In this document: positions 12,101 to 23,300 of the stretch, in pieces
How positions within the stretch are numbered: position 1 is the stretch's first letter
Layout: each line of letters starts with the position of its first letter
NCBI GenBank assembly: GCA_019448385.1
Contig: JAGTXO010000020.1
Coordinates: 558,001-622,000 of the forward strand
Length of the DNA stretch: 64,000 nucleotides
Origin: Diacronema lutheri
Taxonomy: Eukaryota; Haptophyta; Pavlovophyceae; Pavlovales; Pavlovaceae
Direction of reading: 5' to 3'
Notes under the pieces: generated by a model
The model's input: the letters and a program-made list of their open reading frames with translations, nothing else
Told to the model about the DNA's origin: nothing
Database searches by the model: none
Program-made: the position numbers and the translations under genes

Positions 12101-12239
12101 GCGTGTCGCCAATGAGCGCGCGCGTGTTCTCCTCATGGATTCGCCGGCGCTCCTCGTCGCTCAGCGCGGGCTCGCATCCCGCCCGCCCAAAGTCGAGTGG
12201 CTCCGCGCCCCGCCCCGCGGGTCGTCGCAGGAGCCCCAT
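9196..12239 (-). CDS. RAD54: RAD54, SNF2-family recombination translocase
   Basis: Three exons with GT-AG introns: 12239-10969, 10831-10000 and 9810-9196, giving about 905 residues (human RAD54L is 747). RAD54 is a nuclear DNA-dependent ATPase that stimulates Rad51 strand exchange and remodels chromatin in homologous recombination. Visible motifs: Walker A DDMGLGKTLQS (about residue 200), CDEAHRLKN (about 315), SGTPVQNDLDEFY, then after the first intron LPPKLVQ, LVSNYTSMLDVF, VRLDGST and ARVWRDGQTKRVYIYRM. The C-terminal CARC pair after the second intron, the W-H block and VSFIFSLHV follow the RAD54 C-terminus rather than other SNF2 proteins. Beyond them is an Ala-rich and finally poly-Asp/Glu extension. 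The ATG at 12239 is used; the frame before it has only a GTG. Confidence 0.93.
10900..10963. repeat. 10-bp GCGGCGTGAC minisatellite in RAD54 intron 1
   Basis: About six copies of a 10-base unit, one with a single change (gatg), fill much of the 137-base intron at 10832-10968, next to a block of gcggcgcggc-type repeats. Confidence 0.85.
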
Positions 12240-12245
12240 CCCAGC

Positions 12246-12258
12246 CACTTCCCGCGCT
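12246..12258. promoter_or_regulatory. E2F-like site next to the RAD54 start
   Basis: ttcccgcgc at 12249-12257 is close to the E2F/DP consensus TTTSSCGC and lies about ten bases upstream of the RAD54 ATG. DNA polymerase alpha in this window has a similar site in the same place, which would fit S-phase control. Sequence match only. Confidence 0.4.
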
Positions 12259-12316
12259 TTTCAGATTTCAAGAATCAGGAACCACAATGGTGTGGACCAC
12301 AGGCTCTGCGCGACGA

Positions 12317-13040
12317 CGCGGTGCGCATCACTTCCAGCGGCGGTGTGCAACCACCGCGCTTGGCAGGGCGATGATTCCCATCGCCGATCGCGCTTGGGTG
12401 GAGGCTCGGCCATAGATTTGGCGGGCGCCGGGCCTCGCCCTCTTCGCCTCCTGACGCCGCCTGCGCGGGCGCAAGCGCCGCCGGCCCCGCGCGGGCCACG
12501 TCGACACTGGCATCTTTCAGGGGACGTCGACGTTCGGCCGTGCGGTCTGTGGCGTCAGTGACACGGACGTGGCGGCACGCCGCACGGCCCACCTGGCGAT
12601 TTGAACGCGACGCGCGTGCAGTGGCGATGCGGTTCGGCTTCGTGATCGTGTCGGCCGTGCCTCGCTCGAGCCGCAGGCCGCGCCCGTGGCAGCCAGACGA
12701 CGCGTGGCGCGCGATCTTTGGTGGACGCGCAGCGCGAGCGCCTGCCAGGGATGCCAGCGTCGACGTGGCCCGCGCGGGGCCGGCGGCGCTTGCGCCCGCG
12801 CAGGCGGCCGAGCAAGGCGAAGAGGGCGAGGCCGGGGCGCCTGCCGAGCGCCGAGCAAGGCGAAGAGGGCGAGGCCGGGGCGCCTGCCGAGCCAAGGGCC
12901 AAGCAAGGCGAAGAAGGCGAGGCCAGGGCGCCTGCCGAGCCAAGGGCGGAGCCTCCGCCCGGACGCGATCGGCGATGGGAACCACCACCGTGCCGAGCGC
13001 GGTGGTCGCACGCCACCGCCGGACATGATGCGCATGGCCT
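12317..13040. repeat. Large imperfect inverted repeat with about 230-base spacer
   Basis: The left arm (about 12317-12515) matches the reverse complement of the right arm (about 12749-13040). Shared blocks include cccatcgccgatcgcg, accaccgcgct, the word cgggcgcaagcgccgccggc and cgcgcgggccacgtcgac. The right arm is longer because a unit containing ctcggcaggcgcc and gcctcgccctcttcgcc is present about three times but once in the left arm. No transposase-like frame lies in the spacer. The arrangement resembles a foldback-type or MITE-like element or a local inverted duplication. It sits upstream of RAD54 and downstream of the GT90 gene. Confidence 0.75.
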
Positions 13041-13256
13041 GGCGCGGGGAGCCACCGGCGCCGGGTGGAGCTTTCCCCGCGCAAGGCGCCCGGCCGCGCC
13101 GCGCGCCAGGCGCCGGCGTGGCGCTGGCCGACGCGCGCAAGCACGGAAGCGCGTCGTCGAGACGCCAGTCGCGCGTTCTGCCCCGCTGCCCGCTGCGCGC
13201 GCCGCCGCGGTTCGCGGGCGGATGCGAAAGCGACGGCACGCTGGGCTCAGGTCGAC

Positions 13257-15026
13257 TCAGGTGGGCGCGCGGCGCGGCGGGAGCGTCCCGTCGGCGCCGA
13301 AGCGGCACGGCTCGGCGCAGTGGTCCTCGTAGCACCGGCGCAGGTACGCGAGCCGCTCGGCGGTCGAGTTTGCCGGCGGCGAGCAGCGCGCCTTGCGCAG
13401 CTCACCGTTGTTCGCCGCGTGGCACGTGACGCGCGAGCCCCTGTACGCGCCGCCGTAGCCGGGCGCGACGAAAGGTGGCTGCGGCGGCCGTATGCAGCTC
13501 GCGTTGTCGTGCGTGAGCATCTTTAAAAACCACGGCGCGCGCTCGTCCTTGTCGTAATGCCGCCAGAGGTCGTCGACGCAGTTCACCTCGACCGCGCCCT
13601 CGATCGGCGCGGGCTTGAACGCGAGCCGCTTGGCGTACCCGTGCAGCAGCTTGGTGCAGTACGTGGCCACCTCGTTGATCGTGAGCGCGCCCATCCGTTC
13701 GGCGCCCGCCTCGCCGATCCGCCGCGCGTGCGCCTCGGCGGCCGGGTCAGAGCGGAGGCGGCGGAGGAGGGCGGGCACGTCCTGCGCGGTGGGCACCTGC
13801 ATGAAGTGCACGCCGGGCACGAGCTGCGACTGCCAGAACTCGAGGTTCTGCGCCGCGGCGCGCGCGGCGCGCGCCCGCGCCTCAGGCGCGGGCGGACAAA
13901 CGCACGGCTCGCAGGGGCAGCCGTGGCGCGCGCGCGCGCGGGGGGGGGGGGGGGGGGGGGGGGGCATGCGCCGGCGGCGTACCGAGTTGCCCCTGGAGAC
14001 GTGTATGAGCAGGCTGCGGCAAAGCAGGCTGTATTTAAACTTGTTCGCGTAGCTCCCGCCCGAGCCCAGGTTGAGGATGTACTTGTACCGGCAGTAGTCA
14101 GGTGGCGCGTAACGACATCCGGGCTCGCGGATGCCCGGCCCGCCGTCGTCGAGCTCGGGCGCCTCAGCGCATGTCTTCGCCGCGCGGTGGATCCACACGG
14201 TCCGGATCGCGAACAGCTCCGCGTGCTCCGGCTGGCGCGCCACGTCGAGCATCTCCTTGCGCACCGGGTGGCGCGTGTCGCCCGCGAAGAAGGCAAGGTC
14301 CGACCGGCCCGCCCATGGCGACGCGCGGCCGGCGTCGTAGACCTGCTGGCGGATCGCGTCCCATGGTGGCGTGCGCGTCTTATGCGGGCGCGTGGGCAGC
14401 CAAAACGAGTAGTCGGGCCACGGGATGTCCGCGCGGCGCGGCGCCATGGTCGCTCCAAACATGGGCGGTGGGCGGCCAACGTCCGCGAGCGCGCCGCGCG
14501 CGCCGCGGAACGCGTGCGGGACGGACGGCTGGTCGTTGAGCGCGAGGAACAGGTCAAGGTCGGGCATCGCCGGGTCCTGCCGGATCAGGTCGATGAACGG
14601 CGCGATGCGCGAGACTGCGTAGTCGCGGTCGAGCTCGAGCGCACGCACGTCCTTGAAGAAGAGTCGCCGGTTGACGATCTGGATGCGCGTGCAGAAGATG
14701 AGGCCGGTGCCGAGCTCGCAGAGCTCCTCGAGGTCGTCAAGGTCGAGGCGGCGCACGCGTGCGTCCTGCCAATGCCGGTCCCACGGTGCGAGCCGCCACT
14801 CGACCAGCTCGTCCCAGTTGAAGACGGGCAGCGCGTCGCGCGCAGGCGCGGGCGGCGCGGGCGCGAGCCGCGCCGAAAGCGTGGCGGTCGCGTTCGCCTG
14901 CGCGGCCGGCCGGAGCGTCGTCTCCGGACAGCTATGCAGTGTGCGCGTCTGCGAGGCGAGCAGCAGCAGCGCGCACGCGGCGAGCGCCACGACCACCAAC
15001 CCGCGTCCGACCGATCCTACCGCCAT
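13257..15026 (-). CDS. GT90 (CAP10-type) glycosyltransferase, type II membrane protein
   Basis: Two exons, 15026-13983 and 13847-13257, about 544 residues. Residues about 8-27 are a signal anchor (GLVVVALAACALLLLA), giving a Golgi/ER type II topology. The catalytic region follows the CAP10/GT90 pattern: DLDLFLALNDQPSVP, ADIPWPDYSFWLP, DLAFFAGDTRHPVRKEML, then CRYKYILNLGSGGSYANKFK with a following LLCRSLLIHV block. After the intron come NLEFWQSQLVPGVHFMQVP and the end of the domain. GT90 enzymes add xylose or glucose to proteins or glycans; the acceptor here is unknown. The intron (13848-13982) is a multiple of three and carries a 25-base C run on the sense strand. Unspliced it would read through a polyproline stretch, so splicing is inferred from GT-AG sites and domain continuity. 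The start is 41 bases from the divergent TPR gene. Confidence 0.85.
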   Translation of the reverse strand: MAVGSVGRGLVVVALAACALLLLASQTRTLHSCPETTLRPAAQANATATLSARLAPAPPAPARDALPVFNWDELVEWRLAPWDRHWQDARVRRLDLDDLEELCELGTGLIFCTRIQIVNRRLFFKDVRALELDRDYAVSRIAPFIDLIRQDPAMPDLDLFLALNDQPSVPHAFRGARGALADVGRPPPMFGATMAPRRADIPWPDYSFWLPTRPHKTRTPPWDAIRQQVYDAGRASPWAGRSDLAFFAGDTRHPVRKEMLDVARQPEHAELFAIRTVWIHRAAKTCAEAPELDDGGPGIREPGCRYAPPDYCRYKYILNLGSGGSYANKFKYSLLCRSLLIHVSRGNSVRRRRMPPPPPPPPRARARHGCPCEPCVCPPAPEARARAARAAAQNLEFWQSQLVPGVHFMQVPTAQDVPALLRRLRSDPAAEAHARRIGEAGAERMGALTINEVATYCTKLLHGYAKRLAFKPAPIEGAVEVNCVDDLWRHYDKDERAPWFLKMLTHDNASCIRPPQPPFVAPGYGGAYRGSRVTCHAANNGELRKARCSPPANSTAERLAYLRRCYEDHCAEPCRFGADGTLPPRRAPT

Positions 15027-15067
15027 CGGTCAAGTCAACGAGCAGCACCGTTGGCATTCCCGTGCAC

Positions 15068-16528
15068 ATGCGTGCGCCCGTCGCCATCCTCGCTCTGTGC
15101 GCGGTGGCGGCCGCGGCGCTCTCTCCAGCGCCGCTCACGCGGCGGCAGGTCGTGGCGCGCTCGCTGCTCGTGACCGTCGGCGCGCCCGCGCTCGCCGCGC
15201 CCGCACCCATCCGCCAGCCCGACGCCGACGCCGACGGCGCCGGCGCCGGCAACGGCGGAGGCGACGGCAGCGCGAGCGGCGCGCCCGCCGCGGTGGGCGA
15301 GGAGGCAATCGAGCGGCTGCGGCTCGCGTACGACGCGCTCGACCGCGCGCAGCCCGAGCGCGCCGAGCCGCTCCTCACCGAGTGCATCGACGCCTGGACG
15401 AAGCAGCGCATGCCCGACGTCGAGGTCGCGTCGCTCCACCGGCTGCGCGGCAGCGCGCGGCTGCAGCTCGCGCGCGGCGCGGACGCGCTCGCCGACCTGG
15501 ACGTGGCGCACGAGCTCGCGTCGAGGGCCGGCGCGTCCGACGAGCTGCTGCAGGTGCTGCAGGTCCGCGCTCTCGTCCTCGAGTCGCGCGCCGACTGGGC
15601 GCGCGCCGAGACCGACCTGACGGCACTGCTCGCGCGCGAGGACGAGCTGAGCGTTGCTGGGCCCAACCCATTCCTCAAGACGCGGCGTGCGCACGCGCGG
15701 CAGGCGCTCGGCGAGTGGCGCGGCGCCGCCGCCGACTTGGCCGACGCCGAGCAAGAGCTGAACGTTGTCGGCGACCGCATCCGCGCGGTGCTCGCGGCGT
15801 GCGGCCTAGCCCTCGCGCTGTTCGGCGCTGCCGAGCCGAGCGCGGCGGTCGCGGCCATTGTGCGCGCGCACCGCGCGCCGCCCGCACGCACCCGCGCGAG
15901 GACCCCGAGCCCACCCACACGCGCGCGTCACGCGCGCGCGCGCTGACAGCCACGCGGCGTGCGCGCGCGCGTATAGGAGCGCGTCTTCCGCGAGTACACG
16001 CGCCCCTCGTCAAACAACCCGGACGATCTGCCGCTGCTCGAGGAGCTCTCCCGCCGCGAGGCTGAGCTGCACCTCGCCCTCGCGAGCCACGTTGGCGGCG
16101 CGCCCGAGCCGCTGCCGGCAGGCGCACGCGCGCGCGCAGACGCGGAGTGGGCGGTGGGCTGCTTGCGACTTGCGGTGTACGAGGAGCAGCTCGACGCGCG
16201 CATGACGGAGGAGAACCGGCGGCGGATCTCGCCCTCCGCCCTCGAGCTCGCGCAGCGCTCGCTCGCGCGGCTGAGCGGCCTCGCGCCGGACTCGCCATAT
16301 GTGACGCAACTGCCGGGCGAGGGCTTTTGGTGGTACCAGCAGGCGGGCTCGGAAGCGCGCCGGCGCTCGCCGACGAGCGTGCGGCCAAAGGCGGCGCGCA
16401 CGCGCACGAGCTGCGCCGCGTTTGACGACGGCGGCGCGTACGCGCTCGACGAGCGCGGATGGCCGCCGCTGCTCGCCGATCGGCTGCGCACGTACCGTGC
16501 GCGCGTGCGCGCCGCGGCCGCCGGCTAG
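15068..16528 (+). CDS. Plastid-type TPR protein with bipartite targeting region
   Basis: Two exons, 15068-15859 and 15977-16528 (GT-AG intron of 117 bases), about 447 residues; the junction reads AAI|ERVFREYTRPSS in frame. The N-terminus has a hydrophobic signal peptide (APVAILALCAVAAAA) followed by SPAPLTRRQVVARSLL and a second hydrophobic AxA-type stretch. That combination is expected of a protein imported through secondary plastid membranes and perhaps onward to the thylakoid lumen; the RR pair would suit a Tat-type signal. The middle carries TPR-like helix pairs (RLRLAYDALDRAQPERAEPL, LHRLRGSARLQLARGADALA, DWARAETDLTALLARED). The second exon ends with a conserved-looking GEGFWWYQQAG segment. 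Molecular role unknown; similar TPR proteins assist photosystem assembly. It is divergent from GT90 with a 41-base gap. Confidence 0.65.
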
Positions 16529-16811
16529 CGCAGTGGCGTGGGTGCAGAATTGTTGTCGCGTGACACACTCCGTGTGCACTTGCGCTCTAGGATGGCTTAG
16601 CGGAGCGCGTACGATGTTGACGCGCGTGGGGCGTGGGCCAGGCGCGCAGTTTTCAAAAGTGGCGCGCATCGAGTTCCCGCCCGCGGCGTGCGTGCGAAAA
16701 GGCCTGCGCTACGCGGTGGCTAAAGGCGGGCGTGCGCGCCGCGGAGGCGCCGGCGCGCGGCGCCACCTATGGCGCGCGCGTTGCACCCCGCCGCGGCGCG
16801 CATCGTCGCGC

Positions 16812-19800
16812 TCACGCGACGGGCGCGGCGAGCGCGAGCGTGGCGTGCGAGCTGTGCGCGGGCGCACAGCCGCGCACGAGCGAGCACAGCTCGCGCATGT
16901 TGACCGCGTTGAACGCGCAGTCGCTCAAGCGCGAGCGCACATGCGCGACGAGCACCTCGCACGCCGCGCGGTCGTCGGCGTTGAGCGGCACCCACGCCGG
17001 CTGCTCGGCGGGGCGGCGGCGGTGTGCGCGCTCGACGCGGCGCTGCGCGTAGGACACATCGAAGAGACGCTCGAGGTAGAGCAGCTGCGTGTGCAGCTCG
17101 CGCGCCGAGTGCTGCGCGCGCATGCGCGCGCGGCAGCGTGGCGCGACGCAGGCCTGGCGGAAGGCGCGCGCGGCGCGGCGCAAGGCATGGCCGTCGCGGC
17201 ATGGCCGTTTCGGATGAGCGCGGCGCGCGGCACACGCACGGGCGACGGAGGAGACAGCATGGCGTCTGGTCCCCTTGGCTGTTGGGAGCATTGCCCAAGC
17301 ACGGGCGCCCAAGCACGGGCGATGGAGGGGCGCCGCGCGGCGGCCGCGCGACGGCGGGGTGGCGCCCACACGCGGCAGCGAATCGCCGCGTGCCGCGGCG
17401 GTGACGGCACGGAGAGCGCGGCCGGAGGGACGAGTCGAGCCGTTACGCAGTCGAGCCGTTACGCAGTCAAGCCATTCCGCGGTTGGGCGTGCGCGCGGCG
17501 TGCGTGCGCACCGGGAAGAGCGGCTGGCCGTTCTCGTCGGTTGAGATGAACGCGGAGAGCGTGCGGCTCACCTCGCCGCACGAGGCCTCCTCGCATACGA
17601 GCGAAGACTGCGCCCACGCATTGCAGTCCGGAGAAGAGGGGGGGGGGGGGGGGGGGGGGGGGGGAGGGGCGGAGCGGGGGCGGGGCAGGCACGGTGCGTG
17701 AGCGCGGGCCGCGCGCGCGCGCGCGCGCGCGTGGTGGTGGTGATACGCGGTCGCGGCGGAGGGGGCAGTGGGCTACGACAACGGCCGCACGAGCCGCCAG
17801 AGGCGCACGGGCCGGTCGCATGACGCGTGCACGCGCGCGCGAACGCAACGCGCTGGCGGGGCGCGCACCGTATAGTACGCGCGCTCCGCCGCGCGCATCG
17901 CGAGGGTCAGCAGGTTGTGCAGCGCGAAGCGATCATATTCCTCGCCACACAGCTGGCACGCGAGGGTTGGGTGCCTGCCGTCGATGGGCGAGGCGAGCGC
18001 GGCGTGCAGCGGCCGAGCAGCGCTCGTCTCGCCGCACGCCGCGCACGGGAGCAGCAGCGGCACCGCGTCGCGGAAGCGCGCCTCGTCGTCCTGCAGCGCG
18101 GCGCCAAAGACCTGCGCGAACCGTCGAGCGCGCGCGGGCACGGGCGGAGGCGCGTCGCCGAGCGCGCGCGCGTCTCGTGAGGGGCGCGACGCCGCGCGGG
18201 CCTGGCCGACGGCCGCGCGCCGAACCGCCCAGCCCAGCCACCCGAGCGAGGCGTGCGCGCGTGCTGGGGCGACGGCAGCTGCGGCGGCGCGCGCCTCGTC
18301 GGCGATGCTCTCGGCACCGCCGCCCGCCGCGCCGCTCGCGCCCGCAAACTTGGCCGGGTCGAGGCCAAGGCATTCGGCGATGCGCGCCGAGTCGGTGCCT
18401 TCGATCACGTCGACGAGCCGCGCGACGGGCGGGTGGATCTGGTTGGACAGGTACCTGCGCGCAAAGAACGCGAGTCGGCGGCAGGGCGGGCGAGCGGGTG
18501 TGCGCCGCCGCGCAGTGTGCGCGCGCGCGCGGCGTGGAGCGGCGGCGGCGGCGGCGCGCGGTCGGCGGCGGACCCACGCGGCGCGCGCGCGCGCGCGCAC
18601 CACTCGCGGTCGATGGCGAGCGCGCCGCCAGCCGCGAGGACGGTGCTCGGGTGGCGAGCGCGCTCCGCGAGCGACTTGCCCACGCAGCCGACGGACGGTT
18701 GCCCCGCCGCGACGGCGGTCGTGGCGGCCGGCGCGTCCGCGCCGTCGAGCGCCGTCGCGCCGCCGGCCATGCCGTCCGCGCCAGCCGCCGCCGGGTCGGC
18801 GCGGCTCTCGCAGACGACGTATTCGATCACCGAGCCGGGCGCAACGGCCTCGCCGCGCGCGAGGAGCTGGAGCGCGACCTGCACGTGCGGCTGCGACTTG
18901 CCGTCGGGGTACTCGGAGGGCGGCTTGCTCAGGCTCTTGGAGACGACATAGTCCTGGCGTGGGGCGGAGGATGAGCGGCGATGATCGTGGAATGGGCGGA
19001 GGGGAATGGTGGAAGGGGTAAGTGGGAGCGAAAGCGCGCGAGGCGACGTGTAGGCGAGCGCGGCCGCGCAATGGCGGTCACGCGCGAGACCAGCATCTCC
19101 TGCATCTCGGCGCCGCGCACGTGCTTGCTTGCATGGCCACGCGCCGCCACGGTGCGCCACGGCGCGCACCTGAATCGGCAGCTTGTTGGCGCGCACGTCG
19201 GCGGCGACCGAGCGGAGGTACTCGTGCAGCGCCTCGACGATCTCCTCGCGCGCGCGCGTCGAGAGGAGGAGGTCAAGGACAGCCGAGCCGACCTTGCGCG
19301 AGAGCGTGCACCAGTCGCGACGAACGAGGTCGAGGCCCTTCGTCTCGCGCGCCCACGCGCTCGCGCGGCCGGTCGTTGCGTCCTCGGCGGTGACGGTGAG
19401 CGCTGCGTACTTCTTCTTCTTGAGCAGCAGCATCATCTCGAAGATGCCGTCGACCTGCGCGGCCGGAAAGCGGGAGGGCGGGAAAGCGGGAGGGCGGGAA
19501 AGCGGGAGGGCGGGAAAGCGGGAGGGCAGGCGCGCATCGGCGGCGGGTGGCGAGGACGAATGGCCGCCCCGTTTCGCCCGCCGGAGCGGCGCCCGCTCGG
19601 ACGCGGCGTGAGCACACGCGGCGCTCGCACACCTCGATCTCGAGGCACTTGTACAGCCTGTTGACCTCCTTCTTGAGGGTGCCCGCCATCGCGCGCGCGT
19701 CGGTCAGCTTCTTGGTGCGCGAGTGGATCATGATCGAGTCAGTGTCGCCGTAGATGACCTGAGGCGAGCGGGTGGGGCAGGCAAGGCGGGCGGGCGGGTG

Positions 19801-20272
19801 TGCGCGCAGGGCCGGGCATGCGGGCGGGCGGGCTAGTGGGCGGGAAAGTGGGCAGGCAGACGGGCCAAAGTGAAGCCAGAGCCGACGCAAAGCGCAGATG
19901 CGGCTGGGTCGCGCGCAGCTCCGTCGCCGAGGCGAGCGGACGCTCCCGTGGCGGAGGCGCGCACGCAGAGAGACACGCATGTGCGCGTCGCACCTCGAGG
20001 CCGTTCGCCTCGGCGACGTCGACGGTGCGCTGCAGCGTCGCGCGTCCCGTCGAGCAGATGAGCTCGGCGATCGGCCGCGCGTAGAAGCGCGAGCCGCTGA
20101 AGCCGAGGCAGCCGTACATCGAGTTGGCCATGATCTTGAGCGCCTTCTGACGCGTGTCGAGCTGCGCGCGCCGCGCGGCGTCGCTCTCCTTGGCGAGGAG
20201 CTGCTTGACGGCGCGCCGCTTCTCGACAATCTGCCTGCGCGCGGTGGCGTGCGCGGCGGCGGCAGAGAACGC

Positions 20273-20305
<33 letters not shown>

Positions 20306-23300
20306 GACGGTGTGTGTGCGCGCGCGCGGGGCCGTCCGAGCGGCGAGCGCGCGACGGCGGGCGCCGCGCTGCGCGCGGATGCACGCACTTGATGAGGTCA
20401 GGGAGCACACCGGGCTCCGTGCCCTGCTCGGGCAGCTGCGGCGGCGGCAGGCTGCCGTCGGGCAGCGTCGCCGGCCGCTCGACCGTCGTGAAGCACAGGT
20501 TGTACTCCTGCGCGTGCGCGAGCCGCGCGTGCACGCGCTCGGCGGTGAGCGCGTGCGGCTGTCGTGAGAGCGCGCGAGTGCTGCGCGGTTAGCGCACCTG
20601 CACGATGGACGGGTAGAGCGAGTTGAAGTCGAGGAGCAGCACGTAGTGGTCGTAGCTGCGGCCCAATGGACGGAGGGCGGACGGAGGGCGGGCGGGGGCG
20701 GGAGGCAACGGCAGGCGGAGCCGCGGATGAACCCCGCGGGTCAGGCGATGGCAACGGGTGGGTGGTGAGGGCAAAGGGGGGGTGGCGGGGGGGGGGGGGG
20801 GGGGTGGCGGGGGGATGGCGGCAGCGGAAGGCGGGCAAAAAGGAGGGCCACGGGAGGTAGAGGCTGCTTGCGACACAACCGTGCATCAGCAAGCGCCCTT
20901 CCCGTCCAATCCCTCCCGCTGCGCCCGTCAACCCCAGCGCGCAAGCACCCAACGCGCCCATGCCGCCCATCCCACCAGCGCGTGCGCGATGCGATGCCCC
21001 GCGGCCGCGCCGAACGACTGGGGCGAGGGGGGCGTGCGGACGCACAGGCCCTTCTTCGGCTCGAGCACGAGGCCTCCGGCGTACGCGGGCTTCTTGCGCG
21101 CGGGTCCGCCGCCGCCGCCACCGCCACCGCCACCGACGGCAGGCGCGCCCATCTCGACGTCGTCCATGCCGACGTCGTCGTCGCCGCCGTCGAACTCGCC
21201 GTCGCCGCCTCCGCCTCCGCCTCCGCCTACGCCACCGCCCGCGCCGTTCGCAGCGGCCGCGCCGCCGCCGGATGTGCCGCCTCGGCCCGCACTCGCGCGG
21301 CGCGCGGACTTTGCTTCGCGCTCGCGGCGCGTGAGCTTGTCCGGGCAGACATACTTGAGCTCATGGAATTTGTGCAGGAGGAGGTACCTATGGGGGCGGG
21401 GGCAGGGGAGGGACGTAATGCGCGTGCATGGGGTTTGGCGTGGGGCGTGGGGTGCAGCGCCGTGCGCTGGGGGTGGGAGGCGGCGGCTTGGCGCGCACTC
21501 GATGCGCTCGGCGCGCTGCCCCTTGAGCGAATGCGCCCACAGGTTGCCAGCGATCTTGGTCAGCTGGCGAGTGAGCGGCAGGACCTGAGCGCAGGGGCGG
21601 GGCAGGCGAGGGCGAGACGCGGGCGGGGAAGGAGCGGTGCGCAAGGGGCGGTGGGTGGCCAGAGCGAACGGGTGGTGAGCGGCGGCCGGGGCAGGGCAGG
21701 GCAGGGCGGGGCGGGTGTACGAGCAAGCGCGCTGCGCTGAGCGCGGCGAGAACGGGCGAAGCGGCGCGGCGAGAACGGACGAAGCGGCGCGGCGATCGGG
21801 CGGCGGTCGACACGCCGCCTCTTGCGAGCGCCGCTGTGCGCACCTGCAGCTTGTCGAGCAGCCTGAGCGAGAGGAAGGCGTCGTTCTCCGCGAGCCGCAC
21901 GAGCCGGATCGCGCTGTCCGCATTTAAAAGGCGCGCCTTGATCGAGCCGGGATCGACGTCCTCTTTGCCGTGCACGTCGAGCTGCGTGGCGGCGAGCTCG
22001 CGCAGCGCGTACGAGCGCTGCCCGAGGAGCAGCTCGCGCGCGCACAGGTACCTGCAACGCGCAGGCGGCGGGCAGCGCGGTGCGGCGTGCGGCGTGGCGC
22101 GGCGGTGGGCGAATCTTCCGGCGCCCGCCATGGCGCCCGCGCGGGGCGACGGGGCGGTGGTGGCGCGCGCGGCGCGTGTGGTGCGGCTGCGGGCGCGGTA
22201 CGCGCGCGCACGTGTCTGCGAGCAGTCGGCCACAGACGACAGACCAGTCGAGCCAGTCGCCACCGAGGCCATTGCCGCGCCCGCCGCCGGTCGACGGCTG
22301 TCGCGAGCGCTTGAGGCGGCCGAGCTTGGACCACTGCTGGATGGAGTGCGCCTGCATGCGCTGCAGCAGCACCTGCGCTTTGAAAAGCGGCGGCGGACAC
22401 GGCGAAAGCGCGGAGCGCGCGACGGGGTGGCGGCGTGCGGCGGGAGGCGCGGCGTGGAGTGAGGAGAGGGGTTGGTAAATTTGGGCTCGCACATGCAGAA
22501 GGCATGGGCTCTGGGCAGGGCAGGGCAGGGCAGGGCAGGGCAGGGCAGGGCAGGGCAGGGCAGGCCAGGGCAGGGCAGCTGGGCAGCCATGGCGGGGAAG
22601 CATGGCGAGGGCAGGGCAGGGCAGGGCAGGGCAGGGCAGGGCAGGGCAGGGCAGGGCAGGGCAGGGCAGCTGGGCAGCCATGGCGGGGAAGCATCGCGAG
22701 GCGCGCTCGCCTGGATCTCAAAGCCCGCGACGTTGTGCCCGACGATGACCTGCGGCCAAAGCGGCGCGGCAGCAGACGGCGCGGGAGGGCGGCACACGGC
22801 CGGAGCGAAGGGTGAAAGGGGGAAAAGGGGGAAAGGGGGGAAAGGAGGGAAAGGGGGAAAGGGGGGAAGGGGGGAAGGGGGGAAGGGGGGAAAGGGGGAA
22901 AGGGGGGAAGGGGGGAAGGGGGGAAGGGGGGGGAAGGGGGGGGGGGGGGGAGGGAGGGGGCAGGGGAAGGGGGAAAAGGGAAGAGAAGGTGGCAAGAGCG
23001 CACGCATCACGCAGCGTGCACGGGAGGGAACAGGGCCGCAGCGGGGGTGGGGCCGAGCGCAGGTCAGCGCGCGCGGGAAAGCAATCGATTGGGGGAGGGG
23101 AGGGGAGGGGGGGGGGGAGGGTACATGGCGGCTGCGCTGCCGCGCGCCGCGGCTCGCGCCATGCGGCAGTGGCGCGCGCGGCGCAGCCGCCATGCGACTC
23201 GCGCCATGCGGCGCTGCCGCCATCCCGCGCCGCACGGGCGCACCGCACGGACGCACGCGACGCGCGGCTGCGGCTGTGCCCCGCCGCAGCGAAACGGCCG

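Noticed and set aside
22510-22695. CRISPR-like array
   Set aside because: Pentamer tandem repeats without unique spacers inside a eukaryotic intron.
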